DNA of 9,742 bases from the NCBI GenBank assembly GCA_005798205.1, contig SYKJ01000003.1, positions 1-9,742 of the forward strand, read 5' to 3'. The stretch comes from Bacteroidota bacterium (GTDB lineage Bacteria > Bacteroidota > Bacteroidia > Flavobacteriales > Crocinitomicaceae). Below, piece after piece: positions 1-7,595 of this stretch; the stretch's first letter is position 1; each line of letters opens with the position of its first letter. Made by a program: the position numbers and the translations under genes. Below the pieces are notes generated by a model. That model was given only the letters and a program-made list of their open reading frames with translations. It had not been told where the DNA came from and ran no database searches.

Positions 1-1806
1 GAAAAACTAAAAAAGTTAAAGATTAAAAGAGAAAAAATTGGTGCAGCAATATTACTTTTTGGTTTTTTAAACTTTTTTTATTCTTATGGCATCGGACAAG
101 ATACTTCAAGTCATGATCACGATCATAAGAATGAAGAATTTAATCATAAACCTACCAAAGCAATATTTAGAGTAGTCTCAGAGGAACATTCCCAAAAATT
201 AGCAAAATTACTAGTGCAAGACTTTGAGGGTCGTATCGTCCCATTTCATACTTTAAGTGATCAATTGCTTAGGAAAATTCACCGAGGAAATAAATATGAA
301 AATTACAATGCTTGTCAGGTTGTTATGAGCATGCACATGTATCCTCAATATTGGATGGATCAAAAAATTGTGCATGTATCTTCTAATTTGAGAGAAAGAT
401 TAAAATTAAATGAATTTGCAAGTTCTAAAGATCTGACTGCAAAAGGTGGAAATTTCAAGTGGCTTGCTGAATACAAGATTTCACATCAAAAATTAGAATC
501 TAAAAGAGATGAATTTGACAAAAAAATTATAAAACTGAACGAGAAATTTGAGGTTTTACAGGGTATTTTTTCTTGGCAGTACATGCGAATTATTCCTAAG
601 AAAAATGATAAAAATAATGCTTGGTATATTCCAATGGATATGGAATTATTGAAAATTGATACTTTGAGTTCAATTACATCATTGAAATACTTATCAGCAA
701 TTGATGAGGGAGCAAAGAATAATGATTTTAGTAATGCATCGATTTTATTGACCGAAATCTGTGCTTTTCAGCGTGAAATTGGTAAAAATGTAGTTCCTAC
801 TGAAAATCAAGTAAATATTGAGGTTTCCTATAATAAAATGGAGATTTTCAAAAATACATATCGGTCGTATGGTGTGCTTGGATTTTTAATGCTAGTATTA
901 TTTTTTGTCCAACTTTTTATCAATCCAAAATCCAAAGCAATAAGGGTTTTTTCAATTGCAAGGAAAATTTTCTTTTTCTTGCTAACTGTAATTTTCGTTT
1001 ACCATGGCATTGGTTTGGGTTTCCGCTGGATTATTTCCGATCACGCACCGTGGAGTAATGGTTACGAAGCAATTATTTTTATTGCGTGGGTTACTATGAT
1101 TTTCGGGTTTATCTTTTCTCGCAAAAATGCCGTTATTATTGCTGGCACTGCCATTCTTGCTTCCTTAATGATTTTCGTTACAGAAATGAATCTTCTAGAT
1201 CCCGAAATAACACCACTTGTGCCTGTCTTAAAATCCTACTGGTTAATGATTCATGTTGCTATAATTACTGGAAGCTACGGGCCGCTTGGTCTGGCTGCAA
1301 TTTTAGGGCTTTTGAATTTGTTGTTGTATATTTTGAGAACAGAAAAAAATGGAAAAATAATTTCAATTCACATCAGTGAATTAACTTACGTTTCTGAAAT
1401 GGCCATGACAATCGGTGTGTTTATGCTAACAATCGGTACTTTTTTAGGAGGAATATGGGCGAATGAATCATGGGGTCGCTACTGGGCTTGGGACCCAAAA
1501 GAAACGTGGGCAATGGTTTCCATTTTAGTTTATGCTGTGATATTACACTTTCGTTTTATCCCGAAATTAAATAGCAAATTTGTATTCAACACAGTTTCAT
1601 TTTGGGGTTATTCTTCAATACTATTTACCTTTTTTGGTGTGAATTTTATGCTGGTGGGTTTACATTCTTATGCTCAAGGAGAAGGTCTTGGAGAATTTCC
1701 AACATGGTTAATTATCGTTATTCTATGTTTTGCGATTTTTACAATTATTGCAGCAGTGCGTTATAAAATCTATAAAAAATTAGCAACAGCTAAAACTCTG
1801 GAGTAA
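1..1806 (+). CDS. ccsA: Cytochrome c biogenesis protein CcsA/ResC type, 5' end missing
   Basis: System II cytochrome c assembly carries heme across the inner membrane and attaches it to apocytochromes on the periplasmic side. The frame is open from base 1, giving 601 residues here. The first possible start, a GTG at 214, is not credible because in-frame sequence before it includes a membrane segment (about residues 13-31) and an HDHDH stretch (38-42). A soluble region (about 50-280) follows, then about eight membrane segments. The heme-handling tryptophan-rich motif WGRYWAWDPKE is at 491-501. Candidate heme-ligand histidines are at 335 (HGIG), 418 (IHVA), 516 (LHFR) and 555 (GLHSYA); which pairs bind heme is inferred from the family. 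In Bacteroidota such proteins are usually fusions with a ResB-like N-terminus, which would lie left of the window. The stop codon abuts the next gene's ATG, so the two are probably cotranscribed. I am sure of the family, less so of the fusion. Confidence 0.93.
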   Translation, partial: EKLKKLKIKREKIGAAILLFGFLNFFYSYGIGQDTSSHDHDHKNEEFNHKPTKAIFRVVSEEHSQKLAKLLVQDFEGRIVPFHTLSDQLLRKIHRGNKYENYNACQVVMSMHMYPQYWMDQKIVHVSSNLRERLKLNEFASSKDLTAKGGNFKWLAEYKISHQKLESKRDEFDKKIIKLNEKFEVLQGIFSWQYMRIIPKKNDKNNAWYIPMDMELLKIDTLSSITSLKYLSAIDEGAKNNDFSNASILLTEICAFQREIGKNVVPTENQVNIEVSYNKMEIFKNTYRSYGVLGFLMLVLFFVQLFINPKSKAIRVFSIARKIFFFLLTVIFVYHGIGLGFRWIISDHAPWSNGYEAIIFIAWVTMIFGFIFSRKNAVIIAGTAILASLMIFVTEMNLLDPEITPLVPVLKSYWLMIHVAIITGSYGPLGLAAILGLLNLLLYILRTEKNGKIISIHISELTYVSEMAMTIGVFMLTIGTFLGGIWANESWGRYWAWDPKETWAMVSILVYAVILHFRFIPKLNSKFVFNTVSFWGYSSILFTFFGVNFMLVGLHSYAQGEGLGEFPTWLIIVILCFAIFTIIAAVRYKIYKKLATAKTLE

Positions 1807-2484
1807 ATGGATTTGACGAGCATTCTTTTTGAAGATAACCACTTAATCGTCATCAATAAAAAACCTTCTGAAATCGTTCAAGGAGACAAAACTGGCGATA
1901 AAACAATGCCCGATACTATCAAAGAATACTTAAAAGAAAAATACAACAAACCGGGAAATGTTTTCTGCGGTGTTATTCACCGCTTAGACCGTCCAACATC
2001 CGGAGCTGTTGTTTTTGCTAGAACAAGCAAAGGACTTGAAAGGATGAATGCACAATTTAGAGAAAAAGAAACAAATAAAACCTATTGGGCTATTGTTGAG
2101 CAAAAGCCAGAAAAAACAGAGGGGAAATTAATTCACTTTCTGAGGAAAAATGAAACAAAAAATAAAAGTTTTATTGTTGAATCTAATACTGGAGGTGCAA
2201 AAGAAGCCATTCTTTTTTATAAGCTTTTGGCTTCCTCCGAGCGGTATCATTTATTAGAAATTAATCTTGAAACGGGCAGACATCATCAAATTAGAGCACA
2301 ATTATCCGCTATTTCTTGCTGTATTAAAGGAGATGTTAAATATGGTGCTAAACGGTCCAATGAGGATGGCTCAATTTGCTTGCACGCAAGAAAATTGACA
2401 CTATTTCACCCCATTTCAAAAGAGCAACTTTCTTTTACCGCGCCAACTCCCAATTCTGCTATTTGGAAATTGTTTGAAAAATAA
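1807..2484 (+). CDS. RluA-family RNA pseudouridine synthase
   Basis: This enzyme converts uridine to pseudouridine in rRNA or tRNA. The 225-residue protein carries the RluA-family catalytic motif HRLDRPTSG at 58-66, with Asp61 as the expected nucleophile, and the second conserved motif TGRHHQIRAQL at 156-166. A typical C-terminal strand pattern (LHARKLTLFHP) starts near residue 192. There is no room for an N-terminal S4 RNA-binding domain; the catalytic fold starts within the first ten residues, as in RluA and TruC rather than RluC or RluD. The ATG directly follows the TAA of the cytochrome gene (TAAATG), which indicates translational coupling; a GGAG lies only 3 bases before it, closer than a normal ribosome binding site. 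The target uridine cannot be told from sequence, so I give no gene symbol. Confidence 0.93.
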   Translation: MDLTSILFEDNHLIVINKKPSEIVQGDKTGDKTMPDTIKEYLKEKYNKPGNVFCGVIHRLDRPTSGAVVFARTSKGLERMNAQFREKETNKTYWAIVEQKPEKTEGKLIHFLRKNETKNKSFIVESNTGGAKEAILFYKLLASSERYHLLEINLETGRHHQIRAQLSAISCCIKGDVKYGAKRSNEDGSICLHARKLTLFHPISKEQLSFTAPTPNSAIWKLFEK

Positions 2485-2485
2485 A

Positions 2486-2830
2486 ATGAACAAAACAACT
2501 GTTTTTGACTTATCAAACGAGTTATCAAACCTTTCATTTGTTGATATGACAATTGCTCAAATTACCAAAGATTTCTCTCGGATTTCTGTGCTATTTGATT
2601 TTGTAAGAAATGGCGAAAAAGATGTGAAACCACAAATAATATCACAAATAGAATATGCTATTGAAAATCTTAACGCTGCACAACTTCAACAGTTTATTTA
2701 TTTAATTGATTTAAATGAAGTTGATTTTATAAGCACAAAGAAAAATGTAAATTCACATAAAATATTAGCAGAAAAAATCCTTGAAAGAGAAGCCTATAAA
2801 GTATTTTTGAGAATGTATTTCGCTTCCTAA
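2486..2830 (+). CDS. Small hypothetical protein, 114 aa
   Basis: I do not recognise this protein. The frame can be opened at a TTG at 2474 inside the previous gene, but the ATG at 2486, one base after the rluA-like stop, is a much more natural start and gives 114 residues. The protein is predicted soluble: it has no signal peptide, no membrane segment and no cysteine. It looks largely helical, with hydrophobic residues at helical spacing, a Asn/Gln-rich stretch about residues 64-76, and a basic/aromatic end (EREAYKVFLRMYFAS). Codon use and AT content match its neighbours, and the tight spacing to the gene upstream supports a real gene. It is probably the last gene of the cytochrome/pseudouridine synthase transcript, because a promoter-like box follows in the next gap. 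No function can be assigned. Confidence 0.75.
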   Translation: MNKTTVFDLSNELSNLSFVDMTIAQITKDFSRISVLFDFVRNGEKDVKPQIISQIEYAIENLNAAQLQQFIYLIDLNEVDFISTKKNVNSHKILAEKILEREAYKVFLRMYFAS

Positions 2831-2870
2831 ACATGACTTTTTTTAGGATCTTGAATTAAGAATATAAATG

Positions 2871-2901
2871 TTTAAAATCTCGAGCATTTTTATTACTTTT
2901 G
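2871..2901 (+). promoter_or_regulatory. Candidate promoter for dnaN
   Basis: TACTTTTG at 2894-2901 matches the Bacteroidota -7 consensus TAnnTTTG exactly. A partial -33 element, TTTA at 2871-2874 (consensus TTTG), sits 19 bases upstream, an acceptable spacing. Transcription would begin about 2906-2908, giving a leader of roughly ten AT-rich bases before the dnaN ATG at 2918. The box is in the only sizeable gap (87 bases) on the plus-strand side, where a promoter is expected. Match and spacing are seen directly; activity is inferred. Confidence 0.5.
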
Positions 2902-2917
2902 ACTTAAATTTAATATT

Positions 2918-4036
2918 ATGAATTTCATTACATCAAGTACAATTTTACTACGCCATTTACAAAGTATCTCAGGTGTAATCAACTCAAGCAATACACTGCC
3001 AATCTTAGATAATTTTCTATTTGACATTCAAAATGGGCGTTTAACAATTTCTGCTTCTGATTTAGAGACAACAATGATTACAAGTTTGGAAGTTCAATCA
3101 GAGGAAAATGGTAAAGTTGCTCTGCCTGCAAAGTTAATTTTAGATGTTTTAAAAAGTTTGCCCGACCAACCATGCACAATTCGATTGAATCCAGAAAATA
3201 TGCAGGTAGAGATTGCATACGATAATGGTAAATCAAGAATGCCCGGAATAAATGGCGATGAATTTCCAAAATCACCAATTATTGAAAATAAAAATTCCAT
3301 AAAGTTAGCTGGAGAAATTCTTTCTAGTGCCATTAATAGTACTCTATTTGCTACGGGAAATGATGACCTAAGACCAGTGATGAACGGAGTTTTCTGCGAA
3401 TTTACTCCTGGAGATATTACATTTGTTGCTACTGATGCACATAAATTGGTGCGCTATAAAAGAAAAGATGCCGAAGCAGATGGAAGTTCGACATTTATCC
3501 TACCTAAAAAAGGGCTTAACATGCTCAAGGCAAATTTAAGAGGAGATGAAGAAATATTAATTGAATACAATGAATCGAATGCTCAATTTTCTTTTAATGA
3601 TTTAATATTAGTTTGTCGCTTAGTAGATGGAAAATATCCAAATTATGAGGCTGTTATCCCGAAAGAAAGTCCTAATGTATTGACAGTAGATCGTCTTCAG
3701 TTTTTAAATGCTATTAAGCGTGTTTCTATCTTTTCGAGTAAATCTACTCATCTAGTTAAGCTAAAATTAGCAGGAGCTGAATTGGCACTTTTCGCTGAGG
3801 ATATTGATTTTGCGAATGAAGCAACAGAAAGACTCACTTGTAATTTTGATGGTGATGACATGGAAATTGGATTTAATTCACGATTTTTAATTGAAATGCT
3901 TAGCAACTTAGATTCAAATGAAGTTCAGCTGTCAATGAGTGAATCAAATCGTGGTGGTGTCTTAACGCCATTAAATTCAAAAAATAGTAATGAGGAAATT
4001 TTGATGTTGATTATGTCTGTTGCGTTAAATAAATAA
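2918..4036 (+). CDS. dnaN: DNA polymerase III beta subunit (sliding clamp)
   Basis: The product forms the ring-shaped dimer that tethers DNA polymerase III to DNA and serves as a docking platform for other replication and repair proteins. At 372 residues it is normal length for the three-domain clamp. Family landmarks include DDLRPVMNGVFCEF (start of domain 2), TDAHKLVRY, FILPKKGLNMLK, RLVDGKYPNYEAVIPKE and GGVLTPL near the end. The ATG at 2918 aligns with the usual clamp N-terminus and lies about 17 bases after a promoter box. The last residues read MSVALNK, where the family normally has a Met-Pro-hydrophobic pattern; Ser367 replaces the usual proline in the partner-binding pocket. The gene is not beside dnaA or recF. 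rlmN follows after 21 bases and is probably on the same transcript. Confidence 0.97.
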   Translation: MNFITSSTILLRHLQSISGVINSSNTLPILDNFLFDIQNGRLTISASDLETTMITSLEVQSEENGKVALPAKLILDVLKSLPDQPCTIRLNPENMQVEIAYDNGKSRMPGINGDEFPKSPIIENKNSIKLAGEILSSAINSTLFATGNDDLRPVMNGVFCEFTPGDITFVATDAHKLVRYKRKDAEADGSSTFILPKKGLNMLKANLRGDEEILIEYNESNAQFSFNDLILVCRLVDGKYPNYEAVIPKESPNVLTVDRLQFLNAIKRVSIFSSKSTHLVKLKLAGAELALFAEDIDFANEATERLTCNFDGDDMEIGFNSRFLIEMLSNLDSNEVQLSMSESNRGGVLTPLNSKNSNEEILMLIMSVALNK

Positions 4037-4057
4037 TCGCCCCTCATTCGTCGAATT

Positions 4058-5152
4058 ATGGGGAAAGAAAAAATTAACATTCGAGAATTATCTTTTGAAG
4101 AGCTACAAGAACATTTAATTCAATTTAAACAACAAGCTTTTCGCTCAAAACAGGTTTTTGAATGGCTGTGGAAAAAAAATGCCCGTACTTTCAGTGAAAT
4201 GTCCAATTTAAGTTTTGAATTGAGATCTATTTTAGAAGAAAATTTTTACATTGATTCCATAACAATTCAAGATGAACAAGTAAGCAAAGATAAAACTGTA
4301 AAATGTGCTTTTGAGATCGGAGAAGGAAAAATCGTTGAGGGAGTATTGATTCCAAGTAAATCTCGAATGACTGCCTGCATTTCTTCACAAGTAGGTTGCA
4401 GTTTATCCTGTGCTTTTTGTGCCACCGGTCGACTGAAGCTATTACGGAATTTAAGTGCGGGTGAAATTGTTGATCAAGTAGTCTATCTTCGAAAACAAGC
4501 AGAAAATCGGTACAAAACACCTTTGTCCAATATTGTATATATGGGAATGGGCGAACCTCTTCTCAATTATAAAAATATGCTTCGCTCAGTTGAAATGCTT
4601 TGTTCAGAAAAAGGATTAGGAATTTCTCCAAGAAGAATAACTGTGTCCACAGCTGGAATTGCAAAGATGATTCGAAAATTAGGTGACGATGAGGTACGGT
4701 TTAATCTTGCTCTTTCGTTGCATGCAGCGAACGACGAGAAAAGAAATAAGTTGATGGAAATTAATGAGTCTAATAATTTAGAGGAATTAGCTGAGGCCTT
4801 GATTTATTTTCATGAAAAGACAGGGACTCGCGTTACTTTTGAATACATTATTTTTAAGGATTTCAATGACGAAATTGAGGATGCGCGTGAATTGGCTCAG
4901 TTTTGTAAATGCGTTCCTTGTAAGATCAATATCATTGAATACAATCCAATTGATGAGGGGCAATTTCAGCAGGCAGACCCACAAAAAGTAATAGATTTTG
5001 CAAATTTTCTAGAGTCAAAAAACCTAATTGTTAATGTTCGAAGAAGTCGCGGGAAAGATATTGATGCTGCTTGCGGACAATTAGCCAATAAAAATAAAGC
5101 GATTCCGCTGCAAGAAAGAGCATTAAAAAATACGACTGAATCGAATGAGTAA
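4058..5152 (+). CDS. rlmN: Dual-specificity 23S rRNA A2503 / tRNA A37 C2-methyltransferase
   Basis: RlmN is a radical SAM enzyme that methylates carbon 2 of A2503 in 23S rRNA and, in studied cases, of A37 in some tRNAs. The protein has 364 residues, normal for the family. The iron-sulfur cluster cysteines are Cys114, Cys118 and Cys121 in QVGCSLSCAFCATG. Cys107 corresponds by spacing to the Cys118 of E. coli RlmN that resolves the intermediate, and Cys339 in DIDAACGQL corresponds to the methyl-carrying cysteine (E. coli Cys355). GMGEPLLNY at 163-171 is the SAM-contacting GEP motif region. All key residues are present, so it should be active. It is RlmN rather than the resistance enzyme Cfr, judging by these motifs and the N-terminal helical domain. 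No recognisable ribosome binding site precedes the ATG. It converges on the ABC-F gene with 16 bases between stops. Confidence 0.97.
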   Translation: MGKEKINIRELSFEELQEHLIQFKQQAFRSKQVFEWLWKKNARTFSEMSNLSFELRSILEENFYIDSITIQDEQVSKDKTVKCAFEIGEGKIVEGVLIPSKSRMTACISSQVGCSLSCAFCATGRLKLLRNLSAGEIVDQVVYLRKQAENRYKTPLSNIVYMGMGEPLLNYKNMLRSVEMLCSEKGLGISPRRITVSTAGIAKMIRKLGDDEVRFNLALSLHAANDEKRNKLMEINESNNLEELAEALIYFHEKTGTRVTFEYIIFKDFNDEIEDARELAQFCKCVPCKINIIEYNPIDEGQFQQADPQKVIDFANFLESKNLIVNVRRSRGKDIDAACGQLANKNKAIPLQERALKNTTESNE

Positions 5153-5168
5153 ATTTTAGTGCTATAAA

Positions 5169-7043
5169 TTAGGAAAATTCAGATAGCTCAATCCATCTAT
5201 TGGTTTTCTCTTCAATTTCTGAAACAATTTCCCCCAATTTCACTCCGAGTTCATACATTTCTTGATTATTTATGCCTTCAGACGAAATTTTATCTAAAAT
5301 TGCTGCCTTCTCAATTTCTAATACCTCAAGTTTTTTTTCGATTGATTCAAATTCTGCTTTTTCTTTGAAATTTAATTTACGCTTTTCTTCCGCCTTAACT
5401 TTTGGTTTTTCTTCGATGATTTTATCAATTTTGACTTGAGGAATGTTATTTTTTTCATCCCGCTTATCTTGAATTTGTTTTTTTCTAAAATCGGTATAAT
5501 TTCCAATTATATCTTTTATAACTCCTTCGCCTTCGAACACAAATAAATGGTCTACCATTTTATCCATAAAATAACGATCGTGAGAAACTACAATTAAGCA
5601 ACCTTGAAAATTGCGCAGATAATCCTCCAAAACAGACATTGCAAAAATATCTAAATCGTTTGTTGGCTCATCGAGAATTAAAAAGTTTGGGTTACTCATC
5701 AATACTCGTAATAACTTCAGTCTTCGTTTTTCTCCACCACTTAATTTGTGTACAAAAGTATAATGCATATCGCGCGGAAAGAGAAAACGCTCCAATAATT
5801 GCGCTGCAGACAATTGTTTCCCTTTTTCCAAAGGAATATATTCGGCGACTTCTTTTACGACATCAATTACCTTGAAATCGTCTTTGACTTTTATTAAATC
5901 TTGGGAGTAGTATCCAAAGACAACCGTTTCTCCTATTACAATTTTCCCCTTACTCGCTTGCTCCTCGCCCAAGAGCATTTTAAGGAAAGTTGTTTTTCCG
6001 GAGCCATTATTTCCAACGATTCCTAAGCGTTCTAAACGCTGTACATTATAGTTGAAATCCTCTAAAATTTTCTTTTCCCCATACGTTTTACCAACTTTAT
6101 GAAATTCCACTATTTTTGAGCCCAAGCGTTCCATTTTAACCGGTAGTTCCAATTCGTCTTCGTCGGTGTTTTGAAGTGCTGTTTTCTTTATATCTTCAAA
6201 GGCGTCTACTCTTGCTTTTTGTTTCACACTTCTGGCTTTCGGTTGCCGTCGTATCCAATCTAACTCTTTACGAAAGGTATTTTTTGCTTTTTCTATGGTA
6301 GCTTGTAATTGGTCTTCACGCTCTGCTTTTTTCTCTAAATAATACGAGAAATTTCCTTTGTATTTGTAGAGTGTTTTATCGGCTAATTCAAAAATTGTAT
6401 CGCATACCACTTCCAAAAAATAACGGTCGTGTGTTACCATTAAAAGAGTACATTTTGATGATGCTAAATACGATTCCAGCCATTCAATCATGTCTAAATC
6501 CAAGTGATTCGTTGGTTCATCTAAAAATAAAAAGTCTGCTTCTGAAAGTAATACTTTCGCTAAGGCAACACGCTTTTTTTGACCTCCAGAAAGCGATCCA
6601 ACGACTTGAGAGGTATCTTGTAATTTTAATACTGATAGAATTTGCTGAACTTTTACTTCAATATCCCAAGCATTCATCTCCGTAATTTCTTGATACAAAT
6701 GTTCTAATGCTTTTTCATCGTTGTTCTCCATCGCAACATTGTATTCCTTTATCAGCTTTAGCTCGGGTAAATCGTGATCAAATACAGCTTCTAAAATAGT
6801 TTGCTGTTCGTTCATCAATTCTGTTTGTTCCATAAAGGCAACACGAATATCATTTCGGTAGACTATTCTACCAGAGTCATATTGCTCAAAGTCCATTAAA
6901 CATCGGAGTAAAGTTGTCTTTCCAGAACCATTTTTGGCAATAATAGAAACTTTTTGTCCTTGGTCGATTCCAAAAGTTAAGTCAGAAAAAAGCACTCTTT
7001 CACCAAATGATTTTGTAAGATTTTCGACGGAAAGGAAGTTCAT
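5169..7043 (-). CDS. uup: ABC-F family ATPase, Uup-like
   Basis: ABC-F proteins are cytosolic ATPases without membrane domains; most studied members bind the ribosomal E site. The 624-residue protein has two ABC cassettes. Cassette 1 has Walker A AKNGSGKT at 36-43, signature LSGGQ at 151-155 and Walker B FLFLDEPTNHLD at 171-182. Cassette 2 has GNNGSGKT at 344-351, LSGGE at 434-438 and FLILDEPTNDLD at 454-465. Both catalytic glutamates (in LDEP) are present. The linker between cassettes contains WIRRQPKARSVKQKAR at 263-278, typical of the Uup group. Residues about 526-624 are Lys/Glu-rich and look like the Uup C-terminal coiled coil. No resistance-type long linker is seen, so a housekeeping role is more likely than drug resistance. 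The ATG at 7043 fits the usual N-terminus. It lies 62 bases after the DUF4293 stop with its own promoter box. Confidence 0.93.
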   Translation of the reverse strand: MNFLSVENLTKSFGERVLFSDLTFGIDQGQKVSIIAKNGSGKTTLLRCLMDFEQYDSGRIVYRNDIRVAFMEQTELMNEQQTILEAVFDHDLPELKLIKEYNVAMENNDEKALEHLYQEITEMNAWDIEVKVQQILSVLKLQDTSQVVGSLSGGQKKRVALAKVLLSEADFLFLDEPTNHLDLDMIEWLESYLASSKCTLLMVTHDRYFLEVVCDTIFELADKTLYKYKGNFSYYLEKKAEREDQLQATIEKAKNTFRKELDWIRRQPKARSVKQKARVDAFEDIKKTALQNTDEDELELPVKMERLGSKIVEFHKVGKTYGEKKILEDFNYNVQRLERLGIVGNNGSGKTTFLKMLLGEEQASKGKIVIGETVVFGYYSQDLIKVKDDFKVIDVVKEVAEYIPLEKGKQLSAAQLLERFLFPRDMHYTFVHKLSGGEKRRLKLLRVLMSNPNFLILDEPTNDLDIFAMSVLEDYLRNFQGCLIVVSHDRYFMDKMVDHLFVFEGEGVIKDIIGNYTDFRKKQIQDKRDEKNNIPQVKIDKIIEEKPKVKAEEKRKLNFKEKAEFESIEKKLEVLEIEKAAILDKISSEGINNQEMYELGVKLGEIVSEIEEKTNRWIELSEFS

Positions 7044-7047
7044 TCAG

Positions 7048-7068
7048 TTTGCAATTTAGGCTTGCAAA
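7048..7068. repeat. 7-bp inverted repeat upstream of the ABC-F gene
   Basis: TTTGCAA at 7048-7054 and its reverse complement TTGCAAA at 7062-7068 are separated by 7 bases. The outer half overlaps the TAACTTTG promoter box at 7065-7072 and the inner half ends 5 bases before the ABC-F start codon. If transcription starts a few bases after the box, the outer half is not in the mRNA, so an RNA hairpin is unlikely and a protein-binding operator is the more natural reading. The dyad is perfect but short in an AT-rich region, so chance is possible. Confidence 0.4.
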
Positions 7069-7072
7069 GTTA
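7065..7072 (-). promoter_or_regulatory. Candidate promoter -7 box for the ABC-F gene
   Basis: Read on the minus strand this is TAACTTTG, an exact match to the Bacteroidota -7 consensus TAnnTTTG, 21 bases before the ABC-F ATG. I see no TTG or TTTG at the expected 17-23 base distance upstream, so only half of the promoter is supported. The 62-base gap after the DUF4293 gene, compared with 7 bases between aroC and DUF4293, also argues for a separate start of transcription here. Confidence 0.4.
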
Positions 7073-7105
7073 GGTATTAAAAACTAAGATAATGCACACT
7101 TTCGA

Positions 7106-7588
7106 TTAACGAAGGCGATCTAGGGATTCAAGTAATTTTTTATCCCTTTTAATTCCAAGTTGTGCTAAAAAACAAAAAGGGAAACCCAAAATACACAGTA
7201 AAAATCCGAGACTCAATTCTCTTTTTGTTTGGTCAGCGCTTAAAATGCCACCACCCATTACTGCAAAAAAGACTAAGGAGATTAGCAATATCAAATAAAT
7301 AAAGAAAACAATTCGAGCCAATTTAAACTGACGTTTTAAATTTTTATATGCCATTAATGTCATAAAAATAAAAAGAATAAAACTGATGAGCGTTAAGAAA
7401 AAAGGCATTTTGCTAAGGCGCTCTAAACTTCCTTCGGGATCATTCACCTTGCCTTTTTCTATACCGAAAGCATTAAAAACAAAATATGTTTTTGCTCCAA
7501 CAAAACGAAAAATTTCCATCCCAGAGAGTAAGGAAGAGAGACAAATAATTGCCAAAATGTAGTATATGGTTTGAACTCGTTGTATCAT
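7106..7588 (-). CDS. DUF4293 family membrane protein
   Basis: This 160-residue protein matches the Bacteroidota-specific DUF4293 pattern as I remember it: an N-terminus MIQRVQTIYYILA and a C-terminus ending in charged residues with LDRLR. Four hydrophobic helices are visible at about residues 8-24, 62-80, 92-112 and 125-145, placing it in the inner membrane. The stretch between helices 1 and 2 (about 25-60) is the only sizeable loop. Function is unknown. The gene starts 7 bases after the aroC stop; the spacer is a pure run of adenines (TAG, seven A, ATG), so it is very probably cotranscribed with aroC and has no Shine-Dalgarno sequence. Family assignment rests on the terminal motifs and topology, not on a search. 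Confidence 0.8.
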   Translation of the reverse strand: MIQRVQTIYYILAIICLSSLLSGMEIFRFVGAKTYFVFNAFGIEKGKVNDPEGSLERLSKMPFFLTLISFILFIFMTLMAYKNLKRQFKLARIVFFIYLILLISLVFFAVMGGGILSADQTKRELSLGFLLCILGFPFCFLAQLGIKRDKKLLESLDRLR

Positions 7589-7595
7589 TTTTTTT

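Noticed and set aside
1086..1379. 97-codon open frame on the plus strand inside the cytochrome gene, Cys- and Trp-rich
   Set aside because: It lies in another frame of a clearly coding region with conserved motifs and has no start context of its own.
2825..2848. Inverted repeat TCCTAAA / TTTAGGA around the stop of the small hypothetical gene, as a terminator
   Set aside because: The stem is 7 bp with few G-C pairs, the loop is 10 bases and no T-run follows on the plus strand, so it would be a weak terminator; it may be chance.
2904..2913. Palindrome TTAAATTTAA before dnaN
   Set aside because: It is made only of A and T in very AT-rich DNA and is expected often by chance.
4164..4175. TGTGGAAAA as a possible DnaA box near dnaN
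   Set aside because: It is a single mismatched copy inside rlmN coding sequence with no cluster around it.
5153..5168. AT-rich dyad (AAATTT and AAATT) between rlmN and the ABC-F gene as a bidirectional terminator
   Set aside because: It has no G-C pairs in the stem and would not be stable.
6371..6685. 104-codon open frame opposite the ABC-F gene, and a similar 78-codon one at 5639-5875
   Set aside because: Both are antisense to the ABC cassettes and follow from the codon pattern of the real gene.
6915..6938. First Walker A of the ABC-F protein begins with Ala instead of Gly (AKNGSGKT)
   Set aside because: I recall the same AKNG form in other Bacteroidota Uup-like proteins, and the essential GKT residues are intact, so it is not a sign of inactivation.
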